Assembly: GCF_021401245.1 (NCBI RefSeq)
Contig: NZ_JACBFY010000004.1
Location: 62,001-126,000, forward strand
DNA: 64,000 bases
Direction of reading: 5' to 3'
Source of the DNA: Pseudacidovorax sp. NFM-22
Lineage (GTDB): Bacteria; Pseudomonadota; Gammaproteobacteria; Burkholderiales; Burkholderiaceae_C
Shown here piece after piece: positions 32,480 to 41,942 of this stretch (position 1 is its first letter; every line of letters begins with the position of its first letter). A program made the position numbers and the translations under genes. Under the pieces are notes generated by a model. It searched no databases and had not been told where the DNA came from. It saw only the letters and a list, made by a program, of their open reading frames with translations.

Positions 32480-33508
32480 TCACGCCGCACCCCCCGCATC
32501 CCGGCGCCGGCCTTGCGTCAGCCGCGCCAGCAGACCCATCAGCCCCCCGCGCCCCACCAGCACGGCGCCGATCAGGAACAGCCCCAGCCAGAACATCCAG
32601 TACTGCGGATTCATGTCCGCAAAGCGGTCGTGCACCAGCATGTAGACCACCGCGCCCAGCATGCCGCCGTAGAGCCGCCCGGTGCCGCCCAGCACCAGGA
32701 TGATCAGCACCTCGGCTGAGCGGTTGAAGCCGATGGACTCGATGCCGACGAACTGCGTGGTATGCGCCAGCAGCGCACCGGCGACGGCCGCCACGCCGGC
32801 CGAGAAGGCATAGGCCATGCGCAGCCGCGCATCCACCGGCGTGCCCAGCGCCAGCATGCGCTTGCGGTTGTCGTGGATGCCGCGCAGCGCCATGCCGAAG
32901 GGCGAGCGCAGCACCCGCCGCACCACCAGGAAGACGCCCAGCACCACCACGAAGCTGTAGATGAAGGCCGTGCGGCCGAAGAAGTCGAACTCGAAGCGGC
33001 CCAGCAGCGGCGATACCGCCATCCCTTGCAGGCCGTCGGTGCCGCCGGTGATGGCCGACAGGCGATTGGCCAGCTCGTACAGCAGCACGCAGACGGCGAT
33101 GGTGATCATGAGCCGCGCCAGGTCGGTGCCGCGCACCACCAGCCAGCTCAGCAGCCAGCCCAGCGCCAGGCCCACCGCGAGTGCCACGGCCAGTCCGCTG
33201 ATCGGCTCGCCCCAGCCATGCTTGGCCAGCAGGCCCGCCGCATAGGCGCCGGCGCCGAAGAAGGCGGCATGGCCCACCGTGAGGATGCCCGCATAGCCCA
33301 GCGCCATGTCCAGCGACACGGCGAAGAGGCCGAAGATCAGCACCTGGCTCATCAGCGTGAGCTGCTCGGGCATCAGGAAGAAGCTGCCGGCCAGGGCCGC
33401 CCAGAAGGCGACTTCGGCGGCGATCTGGCGGCGCGGCGTCTTCACCGGATGCGCCCCGCCCGAAGGATGTCCGGCTTGCAGGCCGGTTGTGCGTGCGGTG
33501 CCGCTCAT
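32480..33508 (-). CDS. livM: Branched-chain-type ABC transporter permease, LivM-like
   Basis: 342-residue membrane protein with about nine to ten helices. MALGYAGILTVGHAAFFGAGAY near residue 75 and the EAA-like loop LRGIHDNRKRMLALG near 215 are the LivM hallmarks. The ATG overlaps the livH stop (ATGA at 33505-33508). The frame is open far upstream, but that stretch is antisense-like and out of family. Confidence 0.9.
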   Translation of the reverse strand: MSGTARTTGLQAGHPSGGAHPVKTPRRQIAAEVAFWAALAGSFFLMPEQLTLMSQVLIFGLFAVSLDMALGYAGILTVGHAAFFGAGAYAAGLLAKHGWGEPISGLAVALAVGLALGWLLSWLVVRGTDLARLMITIAVCVLLYELANRLSAITGGTDGLQGMAVSPLLGRFEFDFFGRTAFIYSFVVVLGVFLVVRRVLRSPFGMALRGIHDNRKRMLALGTPVDARLRMAYAFSAGVAAVAGALLAHTTQFVGIESIGFNRSAEVLIILVLGGTGRLYGGMLGAVVYMLVHDRFADMNPQYWMFWLGLFLIGAVLVGRGGLMGLLARLTQGRRRDAGGAA

Positions 33509-34368
33509 GCCGTCACTCCCTTGCGCACCACCAGGCCGTGCGGGCGCAGCAGCAGCATCACGATCATCACGCCGTAGATCAGGAAGGCCCCGGTCTGCGG
33601 CAGGTAGTACTTGCCGGCCACATCCACGATGCCCACCAGCAATGCGGCGGCGAAGGGGCCGGTGATGGTGCCGGCACCGCCCACGCACACCACCAGCAGG
33701 AAGTACACGAGGTACTTCAGCGCGAAGCCCGGCTCCAGCCCCAGCACGCCCAGGCTCAGCGCGCCGCCCAGGCCGGCCAGCCCGCAGCCCAGCGAGAAGG
33801 TCAGCAGGAAGAGCCGCTGCACATGGATGCCCGTGCCGGCCGCCACGCGCTGGTTGTCCACCGCCGCGCGCACCATGGCGCCGTAGCGGGTGCGGCCCAG
33901 CGCCAACAGCAGCGCGGCCAGCACGGCCAGGCCGCAGCCGATCAGGAACAGGCGGTAGCGGCCCAGCCCCACGCCCGCCACCTCGACCTGGCCCTGCAAC
34001 CAGCCGGGCAGGGTGAAGGGCTGCAGCGTGGGCCCGAAGAGCCAGGTGAAGGCCGCGATGGAGACGAACACCAGGCCGATGGACAGCAGCACCTGGTCCA
34101 ACGGATGCGCGCGGTAGAGCCGCCGGTACAGCAGCCATTCCAGCACCGCGCCCAGCAGCGCCGAGGCCACGAAGGCCGCCAGCAGCGCCAGGCCGAAGCC
34201 CACGCCGTGGGCATTCATCAGCACCGCCGCCGCATAGCCGCCGGCCATGGCGAAACTGCCGTGCGCCAGGTTGACGAAGTTCATCAGCCCCATGGTCACG
34301 GACAGCCCCACCGCCATCAGGAAGAGGAGCATGCCGTAGGCCACCCCGTCGAAAAGCACGACCGCCAT
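33505..34368 (-). CDS. livH: Branched-chain-type ABC transporter permease, LivH-like
   Basis: 287-residue membrane protein. GVAYGMLLFLMAVGLSVTMG and MNFVNLAHGSFAMAGGY at the N-terminus are typical of LivH, followed by about eight helices. It lies 34 bp after the receptor gene and overlaps livM by 4 bp. Confidence 0.9.
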   Translation of the reverse strand: MAVVLFDGVAYGMLLFLMAVGLSVTMGLMNFVNLAHGSFAMAGGYAAAVLMNAHGVGFGLALLAAFVASALLGAVLEWLLYRRLYRAHPLDQVLLSIGLVFVSIAAFTWLFGPTLQPFTLPGWLQGQVEVAGVGLGRYRLFLIGCGLAVLAALLLALGRTRYGAMVRAAVDNQRVAAGTGIHVQRLFLLTFSLGCGLAGLGGALSLGVLGLEPGFALKYLVYFLLVVCVGGAGTITGPFAAALLVGIVDVAGKYYLPQTGAFLIYGVMIVMLLLRPHGLVVRKGVTA

Positions 34369-34402
34369 CTGCCGCTGTTCCTCCGCGCGCCGCCGGCCCG
34401 CC

Positions 34403-35593
34403 TTACTTGGCTTCCTTGGCCGGGTCCTTCACGCGGTCGAACTTGTCGAACTCCACGTTGACCAGCTGGCCGTCCTTGGTCTTCTCGACCTTGCGGATGT
34501 AGACCGTCTGCACGATGTCGCGCGTGGCCGGGTCGATCTCGATCGGGCCGCGCGGGCTTTCGAAGGCGACGCCCTTGAGGGCTTCCATCACCTTGTCGCC
34601 CGAGGCTTCGGCACCGGCCTTCTTGTAGGCCAGCTCGATGGCGGTCATGGCGTCGTAGGCGGTGGTGGCGAAGTAGCTCGGACGCAGCTGGGTGCCGAAC
34701 TCGGCCACGAAGTCCTTCACGAACTTCTCGTTCTTGGCCGACTTGTGGGCGTAGGAGTAGTGGTGCGCCGTCACCAGGCCCAGGGCCACGTCGCCGGTGG
34801 CCTGCAGATAGCTGTCGTCGGTGGCCTCGCCGGTGGCGTAGAGCTTGATGCCGGCTTCTTCCATGCCGCGCTCCTTCCAGACCTTGAGGAAGGCCGGCGG
34901 CATCACGCCCGAGGGAAAGAAGAAGAACACGGCCTGCGGCTTGGCGTCCTTGATGCGCTGCACGTAGGCCGAGAAGTCGGGGTTGTTCATGGGCGTGCGC
35001 ACTTCGCCCACCACCTTGCCGCCGCCTTCGGTGAAGGCCTTCTTGAAGGCCGTCTCGGCGTCGGTGCCCGAGGCATAGTCGGCCACCACGGTGTAGGCCT
35101 CCTTGACGCCGTTCTTGAGCATCCAGCGGGCCATGGGGTCGGCCATTTGCTGCACGGTGAAGGAGACGCGCGCCACATAGGGCGAGCTGGTGGTGATGCC
35201 CGACGAGGCGGCATTCATCACCACCACCGGCACCTTGGCCTGCGCCGCCACGGCGCCCACGGCGTAGGCGTTGGGGCTGAAGTCCAGGCCGGTGAGCACG
35301 CTGACCTTGTCGCGCACGATCAGCTCCTGCGCGATGCGCTTGGCGGCATCGGGCGCGGGGCCAGCCGTGTCCTTCTTGACGATCTCCACCGGCCGTCCGG
35401 CGATCTTGCCGCCGTGCTCCTTGAGGTAGAGCGCCACGCCCGCGTCGAACTGACGGCCGTAGTCGGCATAGGGCCCCGAGTAGGTGGCGATCAGCCCGAT
35501 GCGCAGCGGCTCCGCCGCCTGCGCGGCAGCGCCCATCAGGCCCAGGCAGGCAACGGCAATCGCGCCCAGGGCGCTTCTCTTGGTGACGGTCAT
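34403..35593 (-). CDS. Branched-chain-type ABC transporter substrate-binding protein, LivK-like
   Basis: 396-residue periplasmic receptor with a Sec signal peptide (CLGLMGAAAQAAE, cleavage near residue 26). The first lobe begins RIGLIATYSGPYADYGRQ, and the receptor-family blocks VLTGLDFSPNAYAVG and ASSGITTSSPYVAR follow. It belongs to the Leu/Ile/Val-binding-like family, whose members also carry aromatic acids and amides. The ATG at 35593 follows GAGGAA. It lies 261 bp downstream of the GS-like gene, and a REP-like palindrome lies in the gap. Confidence 0.9.
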   Translation of the reverse strand: MTVTKRSALGAIAVACLGLMGAAAQAAEPLRIGLIATYSGPYADYGRQFDAGVALYLKEHGGKIAGRPVEIVKKDTAGPAPDAAKRIAQELIVRDKVSVLTGLDFSPNAYAVGAVAAQAKVPVVVMNAASSGITTSSPYVARVSFTVQQMADPMARWMLKNGVKEAYTVVADYASGTDAETAFKKAFTEGGGKVVGEVRTPMNNPDFSAYVQRIKDAKPQAVFFFFPSGVMPPAFLKVWKERGMEEAGIKLYATGEATDDSYLQATGDVALGLVTAHHYSYAHKSAKNEKFVKDFVAEFGTQLRPSYFATTAYDAMTAIELAYKKAGAEASGDKVMEALKGVAFESPRGPIEIDPATRDIVQTVYIRKVEKTKDGQLVNVEFDKFDRVKDPAKEAK

Positions 35594-35694
35594 CGCAGGT
35601 TCCTCGTGATTACAGAAAGGCAGAAAGCAAGGTGCAGGCCGAAGCTCATGCTGCCGGTGCCGTCCCCGGAGCAATGCCGGCCAGTGAATCAAAG

Positions 35695-35768
35695 CCCGTT
35701 CGGGCTGAGCCTGTCGAAGCCTGGGCATGTGCGTGTCCAAGCCCTTCGACAAGCTCAGGGCGAACGGG
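35695..35768. repeat. REP-like palindrome, copy 2
   Basis: Left arm CCCGTTCGGGCTGAGCCTGT (from 35695) and right arm ending AAGCTCAGGGCGAACGGG (to 35768), spacer about 20 nt. It lies between the GS-like gene and the Liv receptor gene. Confidence 0.88.
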
Positions 35769-35854
35769 CTCACTGATCGGCGTTGTTCTGAGTGGTGGTG
35801 GCGCGGCGAAGTGAGCGAGCGAGTCGGGGTCAACGCTTCAAGCGGTGGCGGCTG

Positions 35855-37294
35855 TCAGTACATGTCGAAATATTCGCGGTGCTCCCACTCGCTCACCTCC
35901 AGGTTGAACCGCGCGATCTCCGCCTGCTTGATGTGGCAGTAGTAGTCCACGAAGGTGCGGCCGAAGCGCTCGACCAGCACCTCGTCGGCCTGCAGCGCGG
36001 CCAGCGCGTCGCCCAGCGAGCGGGGCAGCGGCTCGGCCGGCGTCTCGTAGGGGGCGTCGGCGCTGGGGCCGGGGTCGAGGCGGCGGATCATGCCATCGAG
36101 GCCGGCATGGATCTGCGAGGCCAGGTACAGGTAGGGATTGGCCGCGGGCTCGCCCACGCGGTTCTCGATGCGGGTGCCGGCATCGCCCGGGCCACCCAGC
36201 ACGCGCAGCATGGCGCCGCGGTTGTCGCGCGCCCAGATGGCCCGGTCGGGCGCCAGCGAGAAAGGCCGGTAGCGCCGGTAGCCGTTGATGGTGGGGCAGG
36301 CCAGCACCGAGGCGCCCACCGCATGGGCCTTGAGGCCAGCCAGCCAGTGCAGGCCCAGCGGGCTCAGGTCGGCCGCGCCTTCCTCCGGGATGAAGGCGTT
36401 GGCGCCATCGCCGCGCCGCCGCAGCGACTGGTGCAGGTGCCAGCCGCTGGACATCACGTTCGGGATCTTCGGCCGGCACATGAAGGTGGCGTGCCAGCCC
36501 TGCCGCTGGCAGATCTGCTTGATGGCGCTGCGCAGCAGCACCATGGTGTCGGCCGGCATCAGGCCCACGGTCGGGCCGAAGGTCAGCTCGAACTGGCTGG
36601 GGCCGAACTCGATCTCCAGCGAGCGCAGCGGCAGGCCCAGCGCGATGAGCTGGTCGTGCAGCACCTGCATCACCGCATCGACGCGGTCGTAGCGCAGCTC
36701 GGTGAGGTACTGGTGGCCGTGCGACAGCAGCGACACGCGCGGCGGCTCGCCCGGCTGGCCCGAATCGGCCAGGCCCATGCGCGCATCGTCGAGCTGGAAG
36801 ACGTGGAACTCCACCTCCAGCCCGGCGACGAAGTCCAGCCCCTCGCGGCCGAGTTCATCCACCGCCTTCTGCAGGATGCGCCGCGTGGCGAAGGGACAGG
36901 GGCTGCCGTCGGCCATGTAGGCATCGCACAGCACCCAGCCGGTCTTCTTCGCCCAGGGCAGGATGCGGAAGGTGCCCGGGTCGGCCACCAGCGTGAAGTC
37001 GGCGCCGCCCTGCAGCCCGGGCAGGGCGAAGCCGCCGCCGGCGCTGAAGACCGGAAACACGGTCTTGTGCGAGGTGTCCTTGGCCAGCAGGGTGGTCGTC
37101 AGGTTGACGCCGCCGCGCAGCGCGCTGCGAGCCTCGCTGGCCACCAGGGTCTTGCCGCGCAGCAGGCCGTGCTGGTCGGGCCAGGCGAAGCGCACCACGT
37201 CCACCTCGCCGCTGGCCAGGCGCCGGTCCAGCTCGGCGGCCTGGCGGGCCTGCTCGTCGGTCCACAGGCCGTGGCGGTCCACGAAGCTCGCCAT
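35855..37294 (-). CDS. Glutamine synthetase family gamma-glutamyl ligase
   Basis: 479 residues, the length of single-fold GS enzymes. Preserved catalytic blocks in order: YMADGSPCPFATRR near residue 128, the EVEFHVF metal site near 162, EIEFGPSQFELTF near 230 (normally GPGQ-E), GWHLHQSL near 285 (His of the GxHxHxS motif), RDNRGAMLRVLG near 350 (substrate Arg) and RIENRVGEPAANPYLYLA near 368. It is not a housekeeping GlnA: no adenylylation-type C-terminal Tyr motif is seen, and it sits directly behind a Rieske oxygenase gene (5-bp gap). Relatives such as PuuA, IpuC and TdnQ/AtdA1 glutamylate amines, including aniline, before oxidation. A similar amine-activating role is inferred. Confidence 0.85.
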   Translation of the reverse strand: MASFVDRHGLWTDEQARQAAELDRRLASGEVDVVRFAWPDQHGLLRGKTLVASEARSALRGGVNLTTTLLAKDTSHKTVFPVFSAGGGFALPGLQGGADFTLVADPGTFRILPWAKKTGWVLCDAYMADGSPCPFATRRILQKAVDELGREGLDFVAGLEVEFHVFQLDDARMGLADSGQPGEPPRVSLLSHGHQYLTELRYDRVDAVMQVLHDQLIALGLPLRSLEIEFGPSQFELTFGPTVGLMPADTMVLLRSAIKQICQRQGWHATFMCRPKIPNVMSSGWHLHQSLRRRGDGANAFIPEEGAADLSPLGLHWLAGLKAHAVGASVLACPTINGYRRYRPFSLAPDRAIWARDNRGAMLRVLGGPGDAGTRIENRVGEPAANPYLYLASQIHAGLDGMIRRLDPGPSADAPYETPAEPLPRSLGDALAALQADEVLVERFGRTFVDYYCHIKQAEIARFNLEVSEWEHREYFDMY

Positions 37295-37299
37295 GTCGT

Positions 37300-38640
37300 T
37301 CAGCCTGCCTTGCCGGTGGTCAGCCGGGCGGCGGCCCAGCTGCTCTTGAGGCGGCGCTCGCGGTCGGCCTCGCGCCAGTAGGCGTCGTTGTCGCTGCCGC
37401 GGTCGTTCACGCCGTCGATGGAAGGCGGGCCGCTGAAGGCGGCGGCCTGGTCGGCGCCGATGAGCAGCGGCGCCTCGCGCTCGCCGCGCTGCACGCTCTC
37501 GATGGCGCGCACCAGCATGCGGCGGAAGGTGATGATGCCCTTGTCGGTGGCGCCCAGGTGCTCGCGGGTGCGGTCCTGGATGGGGCCCTGCGACTCGCAG
37601 GCCCACTGGTCGTGCACGTTGATGTCCATGCCCATGCCGGTGAAGGTCTGGCTGGCCTGCTCCTGCACGTCGTAGCCGTACTGGTTGGACTTGTTGCGCC
37701 GCGAGACGTAGTCGGGCAGCTCGATGGTGGCCAGGCGCTGGTCGCGCATCTGCTGCTTGTCCACCGGGCCGGTGAAGCTGGTGAAGATGGCGTACCAGTA
37801 GGTGTGGGTGTCGTCCACCGGCACGTGCCACTGGGTGATGGTCATCTCGGCGCTCATCGGGATCACGAAGGCCTGCGGGAACATCACGTTGGTCACGCGC
37901 ACATGGGTGGCCTTTTCATCGAGCTTGCGCAGCGTGGTCAGGCGCATGCCGTATTCGGTGGGCTCGACGGCGATCTCGGGCCGGTCGTATTCGCGCAGCA
38001 CCTTGGTGATGGGCAGGTCGGAGTCGGCCGAGGCGCCGCGGAACTGCTTGCCGTAGCTCTCGGACGTGTCCTCGTCCTCGAAGAAGCGATGCAGGAAGGA
38101 GGCATGGGCCGGGTCCATGCCCACCTCCAGTGCCTGCAGCCAGTTGCATTCCCACAGGCCCTTGAAGGCGAAGGTGTGCGTGCCGGGCGCGACGAAGCAG
38201 TCGAACTCCGGAAAGGCCGGCGGCTCGCCGGGGCCGATGTACGCGAAGACGATGCCCGAGCGCTCCACCACCGGGTAGGCGCCCTGTTTGATGCGCGTGC
38301 ACATCTTGCTGCCCACGGGTTCGGCGGGCGTTTCCAGGCACTGGCCGGTGGCGTCGAACAGCCAGCCGTGGAAGGGGCAGCGCAGGCCGCCGTCCTCCAG
38401 CCGGCCGAAGGCGAGGTCGGCGCCGCGGTGCGGACAGTCGCGGTCCAGCAGGCCCAGGCGGCCGGTCTCGTCGCGGAAGAGCACGAAGTCCTGGCCCATC
38501 AGCTTGACGGCCTTGAGCGGGCGCGGGCCGTCCAGCTCTTCCAGCAGCGCGACGGGCTGCCAGTAGCGCCGCAGCAGTTCGCCGGCCGGCTTGCCGGGGG
38601 CGACGCGGGTCATGAAGTCGTTCTGTTCCTGGGTGATCAT
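37300..38640 (-). CDS. Rieske non-heme iron oxygenase, alpha subunit (phthalate 4,5-dioxygenase-like)
   Basis: 446 residues. The Rieske [2Fe-2S] site is CPHRGADLAFG near residue 69 with CPFHGW near 88 (C-x-H and C-x2-H). The mononuclear iron site is MDPAHASFLHR near residue 176, a D-x2-H-x4-H pattern. The N-terminus TRVAPGKPAGELLRRYWQP resembles the phthalate 4,5-dioxygenase/ring-demethylase group, in which the oxygenase is a single subunit fed by a separate reductase. No reductase or ferredoxin gene is in the window. It is the first gene of a leftward set with the GS-like ligase and the Liv importer, and divergent from a GntR regulator. Confidence 0.92.
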   Translation of the reverse strand: MITQEQNDFMTRVAPGKPAGELLRRYWQPVALLEELDGPRPLKAVKLMGQDFVLFRDETGRLGLLDRDCPHRGADLAFGRLEDGGLRCPFHGWLFDATGQCLETPAEPVGSKMCTRIKQGAYPVVERSGIVFAYIGPGEPPAFPEFDCFVAPGTHTFAFKGLWECNWLQALEVGMDPAHASFLHRFFEDEDTSESYGKQFRGASADSDLPITKVLREYDRPEIAVEPTEYGMRLTTLRKLDEKATHVRVTNVMFPQAFVIPMSAEMTITQWHVPVDDTHTYWYAIFTSFTGPVDKQQMRDQRLATIELPDYVSRRNKSNQYGYDVQEQASQTFTGMGMDINVHDQWACESQGPIQDRTREHLGATDKGIITFRRMLVRAIESVQRGEREAPLLIGADQAAAFSGPPSIDGVNDRGSDNDAYWREADRERRLKSSWAAARLTTGKAG

Positions 38641-38670
38641 GGGCTACTCCATCGAAGGTCTGCACTTCGT

Positions 38671-38688
38671 TGTATGCAATTGCATGCA
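38671..38688. promoter_or_regulatory. Palindromic operator candidate between Rieske and GntR genes
   Basis: TGTATGCAATTGCATGCA is a near-perfect 18-bp palindrome around ATGCAATTGCAT, 30 bp from the Rieske start. The half TGCATGCAA recurs at 38836-38844, nearer the GntR gene. FCD-type GntR regulators bind short palindromes in divergent regions, so both may be sites for the protein encoded at 38923. Confidence 0.6.
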
Positions 38689-38922
38689 GTGTCGGGTCGA
38701 ACCTTGTGTTCCGTCAATGGCGGGTGTCCGGCCTGGCTGCAAGATGCCGGACCATTTTTCCCTTTGTTGGTGAGGATGGAGCGAGGGAATGCACCAGCGC
38801 CGGGCATCGGTGCCGTCGCCGAGGCGATCCTCCTTCTGCATGCAACTTGCGCGCCAAGGTGCGTCATGGGCATGCCGCTGCACGCCGGCGCCTAGAATCC
38901 GCCGCAGCTTCGGAACTGCGCC

Positions 38923-39660
38923 ATGGACTCCCAACAATCACGCGTGCTCGTCCAACTCCGGGACATGATCCTCAAGGGCGAATTCGGCCCGGGCGAGCGC
39001 CTGGCGGAGATCCCGCTCTCGGAGCGCCTGGGCGCCTCGCGCACGCCGGTTCGGCTGGCGCTGGCGAGCCTGGAGCATGAAGGGCTGATCGAGCCCTCGC
39101 CCTCGGGCGGCTACCAGATGCGGGCCTTCACCTCGCGCGAGATTGCCGACGCCATCCGCGTGCGCGGCGTGATCGAGGGCTTCGCGGCCCGCCTGCTGGC
39201 GGAGGACGGCGCCTCGCGCCAGCTGCTGCGCCAACTGCACGACTGCCTCGACGAAGGCGACCGCGCCGTCAACAAGCCCACCATGGAGCTGGACGACTAC
39301 GCCGCCTATGTGGAGATGAACGACCGCTTCCACCGCCTGATCCTCGAAGGCTGCGGCAATGCGGCCGTGCTGCGCACGCTGGAGATGCTGGCCAGTCAGC
39401 CCTTTGCCGCGCCCAGCGCCATGCTGCCCATGCAGTCCTCGATGGAAGAGGGCCAGCAGTGGATGCGCCAGGCCCACCGCACCCACCATGCCCTCGTGCA
39501 GGCCATCGAGCGCGGCCAGGGCTCGCGTGCCCAGGCGCTGGGCGAGGAGCATGTGGAGATCGCCCGCATGAACCTGGACTACGCACTGGAGCGGCCCGAC
39601 CTCGCGGCGCAGCTGATGCCGGGCATGCGCCTCGTGGCCGGCAGCCGCGGCCGGAGCTGA
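38923..39660 (+). CDS. GntR-family transcriptional regulator, FCD subgroup
   Basis: 245 residues. The winged-helix N-terminal domain contains LRDMILKGEFGPGERLAEIPLSERLG and SRTPVRLALASLEHEGLI (residues 10-50). The FCD effector domain follows, with the pattern VRGVIEGFAARLL near residue 77 and the metal-ligand-like ENDRFH equivalent EMNDRFHRLI near 126. Divergent from the Rieske gene across 282 bp holding a palindrome. It is the obvious candidate regulator of that operon. Confidence 0.9.
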   Translation: MDSQQSRVLVQLRDMILKGEFGPGERLAEIPLSERLGASRTPVRLALASLEHEGLIEPSPSGGYQMRAFTSREIADAIRVRGVIEGFAARLLAEDGASRQLLRQLHDCLDEGDRAVNKPTMELDDYAAYVEMNDRFHRLILEGCGNAAVLRTLEMLASQPFAAPSAMLPMQSSMEEGQQWMRQAHRTHHALVQAIERGQGSRAQALGEEHVEIARMNLDYALERPDLAAQLMPGMRLVAGSRGRS

Positions 39661-39670
39661 AGACCGTCGT

Positions 39671-40591
39671 TCAGCCTGCGGCGGCCCGCGCCGCCCGCTG
39701 CTGCAGCAGCGCCACGAAGGCCTGCGCCGGTGGCGACAGCGCCAGCCCGCGGCGCTGGTAGATGTAGTAGGGCCGCCGCATCTCCGGCCCCCGCAGCTCG
39801 ATGAAGCGCAGGCCGAAGTTGTCGGCGAAGGACCGCGCATAGTCCGGCACCGCCGCCAGCCCGGTGCCCACGCCGACCAGCGCCAGGGCGGTGGTCAGGT
39901 ACTCCACCTCGGCGGCGGTCTGCAGCGAGAGCGAGGCATCGTGCGCATGCAGGTGCCGCTCCAGGTGGCGGTTGAACTCGCTCGAATAGAGCACCCAGCG
40001 CTCGTGGCGCAGCTCGTCCCACGCCACGGCCTTGCGTCCGGCCAGCGGATGGCCGGCGGCGCAGACCAGGCGGATCGGCACGTCCATCAGGAAGGTGCGG
40101 GCCACGTCCTCGCCGGTGGGCCGCTCGGGGCCCACGCCCAGTTCGGCATCGCCACGGCGCACGGTGCCCACCACCGCATCGGCCGTGGCGTCGGCCATGC
40201 GCAGGCCGATCTCGGGGTGCGCCGCCTCGAACTCGCCCAGCACGGCCGCCACCCAGGTGCAGGCCAGCATCTGCGGCGCCACCACGCGCAGAAGGCCGGT
40301 GCGCAGCGAGCGCAGGTCCGAGGCACCCTCCGCCATCTGCTGCAGGTCGTCCAGGATGCGTCGGGCCAGCGGCAGCAGCTGGCGGCCGGCCTCGGTCAGC
40401 GTCACGCTCTGGCCCCGGTCGAAGAGCGGCAGGCCCAGCGCCTCTTCCAGCTGCTGCACCAGCATGCTGACGGCCGACTGCGTGAGGTGCAGCTGCCGCG
40501 CCGCCGCCGTGAAGCTGCCCGCGCGGGCGACGGCGGCAAAGGCGCGCATCTGCCGCAGGCTGAGGGCGTTGAGGGTGGGGGAGGGCTGCAC
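39671..40591 (-). CDS. LysR-family transcriptional regulator
   Basis: 306 residues. The HTH spans LRQMRAFAAVARAGSFTAAA and LTQSAVSMLVQQLEEALG (residues 12-52), followed by an effector domain. Convergent with the GntR gene (10-bp gap) and divergent from the DadA-like gene (112 bp), which together with the genes behind it is its likely target. Confidence 0.9.
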   Translation of the reverse strand: MQPSPTLNALSLRQMRAFAAVARAGSFTAAARQLHLTQSAVSMLVQQLEEALGLPLFDRGQSVTLTEAGRQLLPLARRILDDLQQMAEGASDLRSLRTGLLRVVAPQMLACTWVAAVLGEFEAAHPEIGLRMADATADAVVGTVRRGDAELGVGPERPTGEDVARTFLMDVPIRLVCAAGHPLAGRKAVAWDELRHERWVLYSSEFNRHLERHLHAHDASLSLQTAAEVEYLTTALALVGVGTGLAAVPDYARSFADNFGLRFIELRGPEMRRPYYIYQRRGLALSPPAQAFVALLQQRAARAAAG

Positions 40592-40703
40592 CAGCGTGGA
40601 ACGGGCAAGGCGATGGGAAGTGGCCGATTATCAGAAGTCTTGATGGCCCCATGAAAAGAATTGGCTGGCTTGATGGCCGACAAGCTTTCCAGAATGCCGG
40701 CCC

Positions 40704-41942
40704 ATGCACATCGCCGTCATCGGAACCGGAATCGTGGGCAGCTGCACCGCCGCCTGGCTGCAGCGCGACGGCCATCGCATCACCTTCGTCGACCCCCTCG
40801 ACGCCGGCGAGGCCTGCTCGTTTGGCAATGCCGGCTCGCTCTCGCCCAGCGCCTGCCTGCCCGTGGGCATGCCCGGCATGTGGAAGAAGGTGCCGCGCTG
40901 GCTGCTCGACCCGCTGGGGCCGCTGACGGTGCGCTGGGCCTATGCGCCGGTGGTGCTGCCCTGGCTGCTGCGGATGCTGCGGCATTCCTCGCGCGAGGAG
41001 GTCACGCGCATCGCCACCGCGCTACGCACGCTGCTGGCACCCATCTTCGACAGCTATGCGCCGCTGCTCGACCATGCCCAGGCGCAGCATCTGGTGCGGC
41101 GCAGCGGCTGCCTGTATGTCTTTTCCTCGCGCGAGACGGCGGCGCAGTGGGCCTGGGGCATGAAGCTGCGCCGTTCGCTCGGCGTGCAGATGCGCGACGT
41201 GGAGCAGGACGAGCTGGAGGCGCTGGAGCCGGACCTCAAGGGGCGCTTCCGCTTCGGCATCCTGGCGCCGGAAAACGGCTCCACTTCCGATCCTTCTGCC
41301 CTTGTGAAGGCGCTGCATGCCCAATGCCTGGCCGATGGCGCCACGCACCTGCGCCGTCGCGTCACCGGCTTCGAGCGGCAGGGCGGGCACGTCACGGCCC
41401 TGCAGCTGGACGAGGGCGAGCCGCTGCCCGTCGATGGCGTGGTGGTGGCCGCGGGTGCCTGGTCCGGCCGGCTCGCCGCCGCGCTGGGCAGCCCGGTGAT
41501 GCTGGAGACCCAGCGGGGTTACCACGTCACCGTGCAGAGTTCCAACCTGCAGTTGCGCCACACCGTGATGGCGGTGGAGCACAACCTGATGGTCAACCCC
41601 ATGGCCATGGGCCTGCGGCTGGCGGGCACGGTGGAATTCGCGGGCCTGGCCGCCGAGCCCAACATGGCGCGCGCCGACGCGCTGCTGGCGCAAGGCCGGC
41701 AGCTCTTTCCTCACCTCGACACCTCGGCCTTCAGCCGCTGGATGGGGCACCGGCCCTGCATGCCCGACAGCCTGCCCGTGGTCGGCCCGGCCCGTGGTGC
41801 CGACAACGCCTGGCTGGCCTTCGGCCACGGCCACATGGGCATGTGCATGGGCGCCACCACCGGCCGCGAGATCGCCCACCTGGTGACCGGACGGCCCACG
41901 CAGGTGGACCTGGCGCCCTTCTCCGCGGAGCGCTTCCGGTGA
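40704..41942 (+). CDS. FAD-dependent D-amino acid dehydrogenase-like oxidoreductase
   Basis: 412 residues. The N-terminal Rossmann motif VIGTGIVGSCTAAWL binds FAD; the next block GEACSFGNAGSLSPS near residue 35 and the C-terminal GHGHMGMCMGATTGREIA are DadA-family features. The reaction would be oxidative deamination of a D-amino acid to a 2-oxo acid, with electrons passed to quinones. The stop overlaps the next gene's GTG start (GTGA). Neighbouring hydantoinase-type genes suggest that the D-amino acid is made from a cyclic or N-acylated precursor. Confidence 0.88.
   Translation: MHIAVIGTGIVGSCTAAWLQRDGHRITFVDPLDAGEACSFGNAGSLSPSACLPVGMPGMWKKVPRWLLDPLGPLTVRWAYAPVVLPWLLRMLRHSSREEVTRIATALRTLLAPIFDSYAPLLDHAQAQHLVRRSGCLYVFSSRETAAQWAWGMKLRRSLGVQMRDVEQDELEALEPDLKGRFRFGILAPENGSTSDPSALVKALHAQCLADGATHLRRRVTGFERQGGHVTALQLDEGEPLPVDGVVVAAGAWSGRLAAALGSPVMLETQRGYHVTVQSSNLQLRHTVMAVEHNLMVNPMAMGLRLAGTVEFAGLAAEPNMARADALLAQGRQLFPHLDTSAFSRWMGHRPCMPDSLPVVGPARGADNAWLAFGHGHMGMCMGATTGREIAHLVTGRPTQVDLAPFSAERFR

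Noticed and set aside
35855..37294. Calling the GS-family gene glnA
   Set aside because: Context with a Rieske oxygenase and altered metal-site wording (GPSQFE) argue against housekeeping glutamine synthetase.
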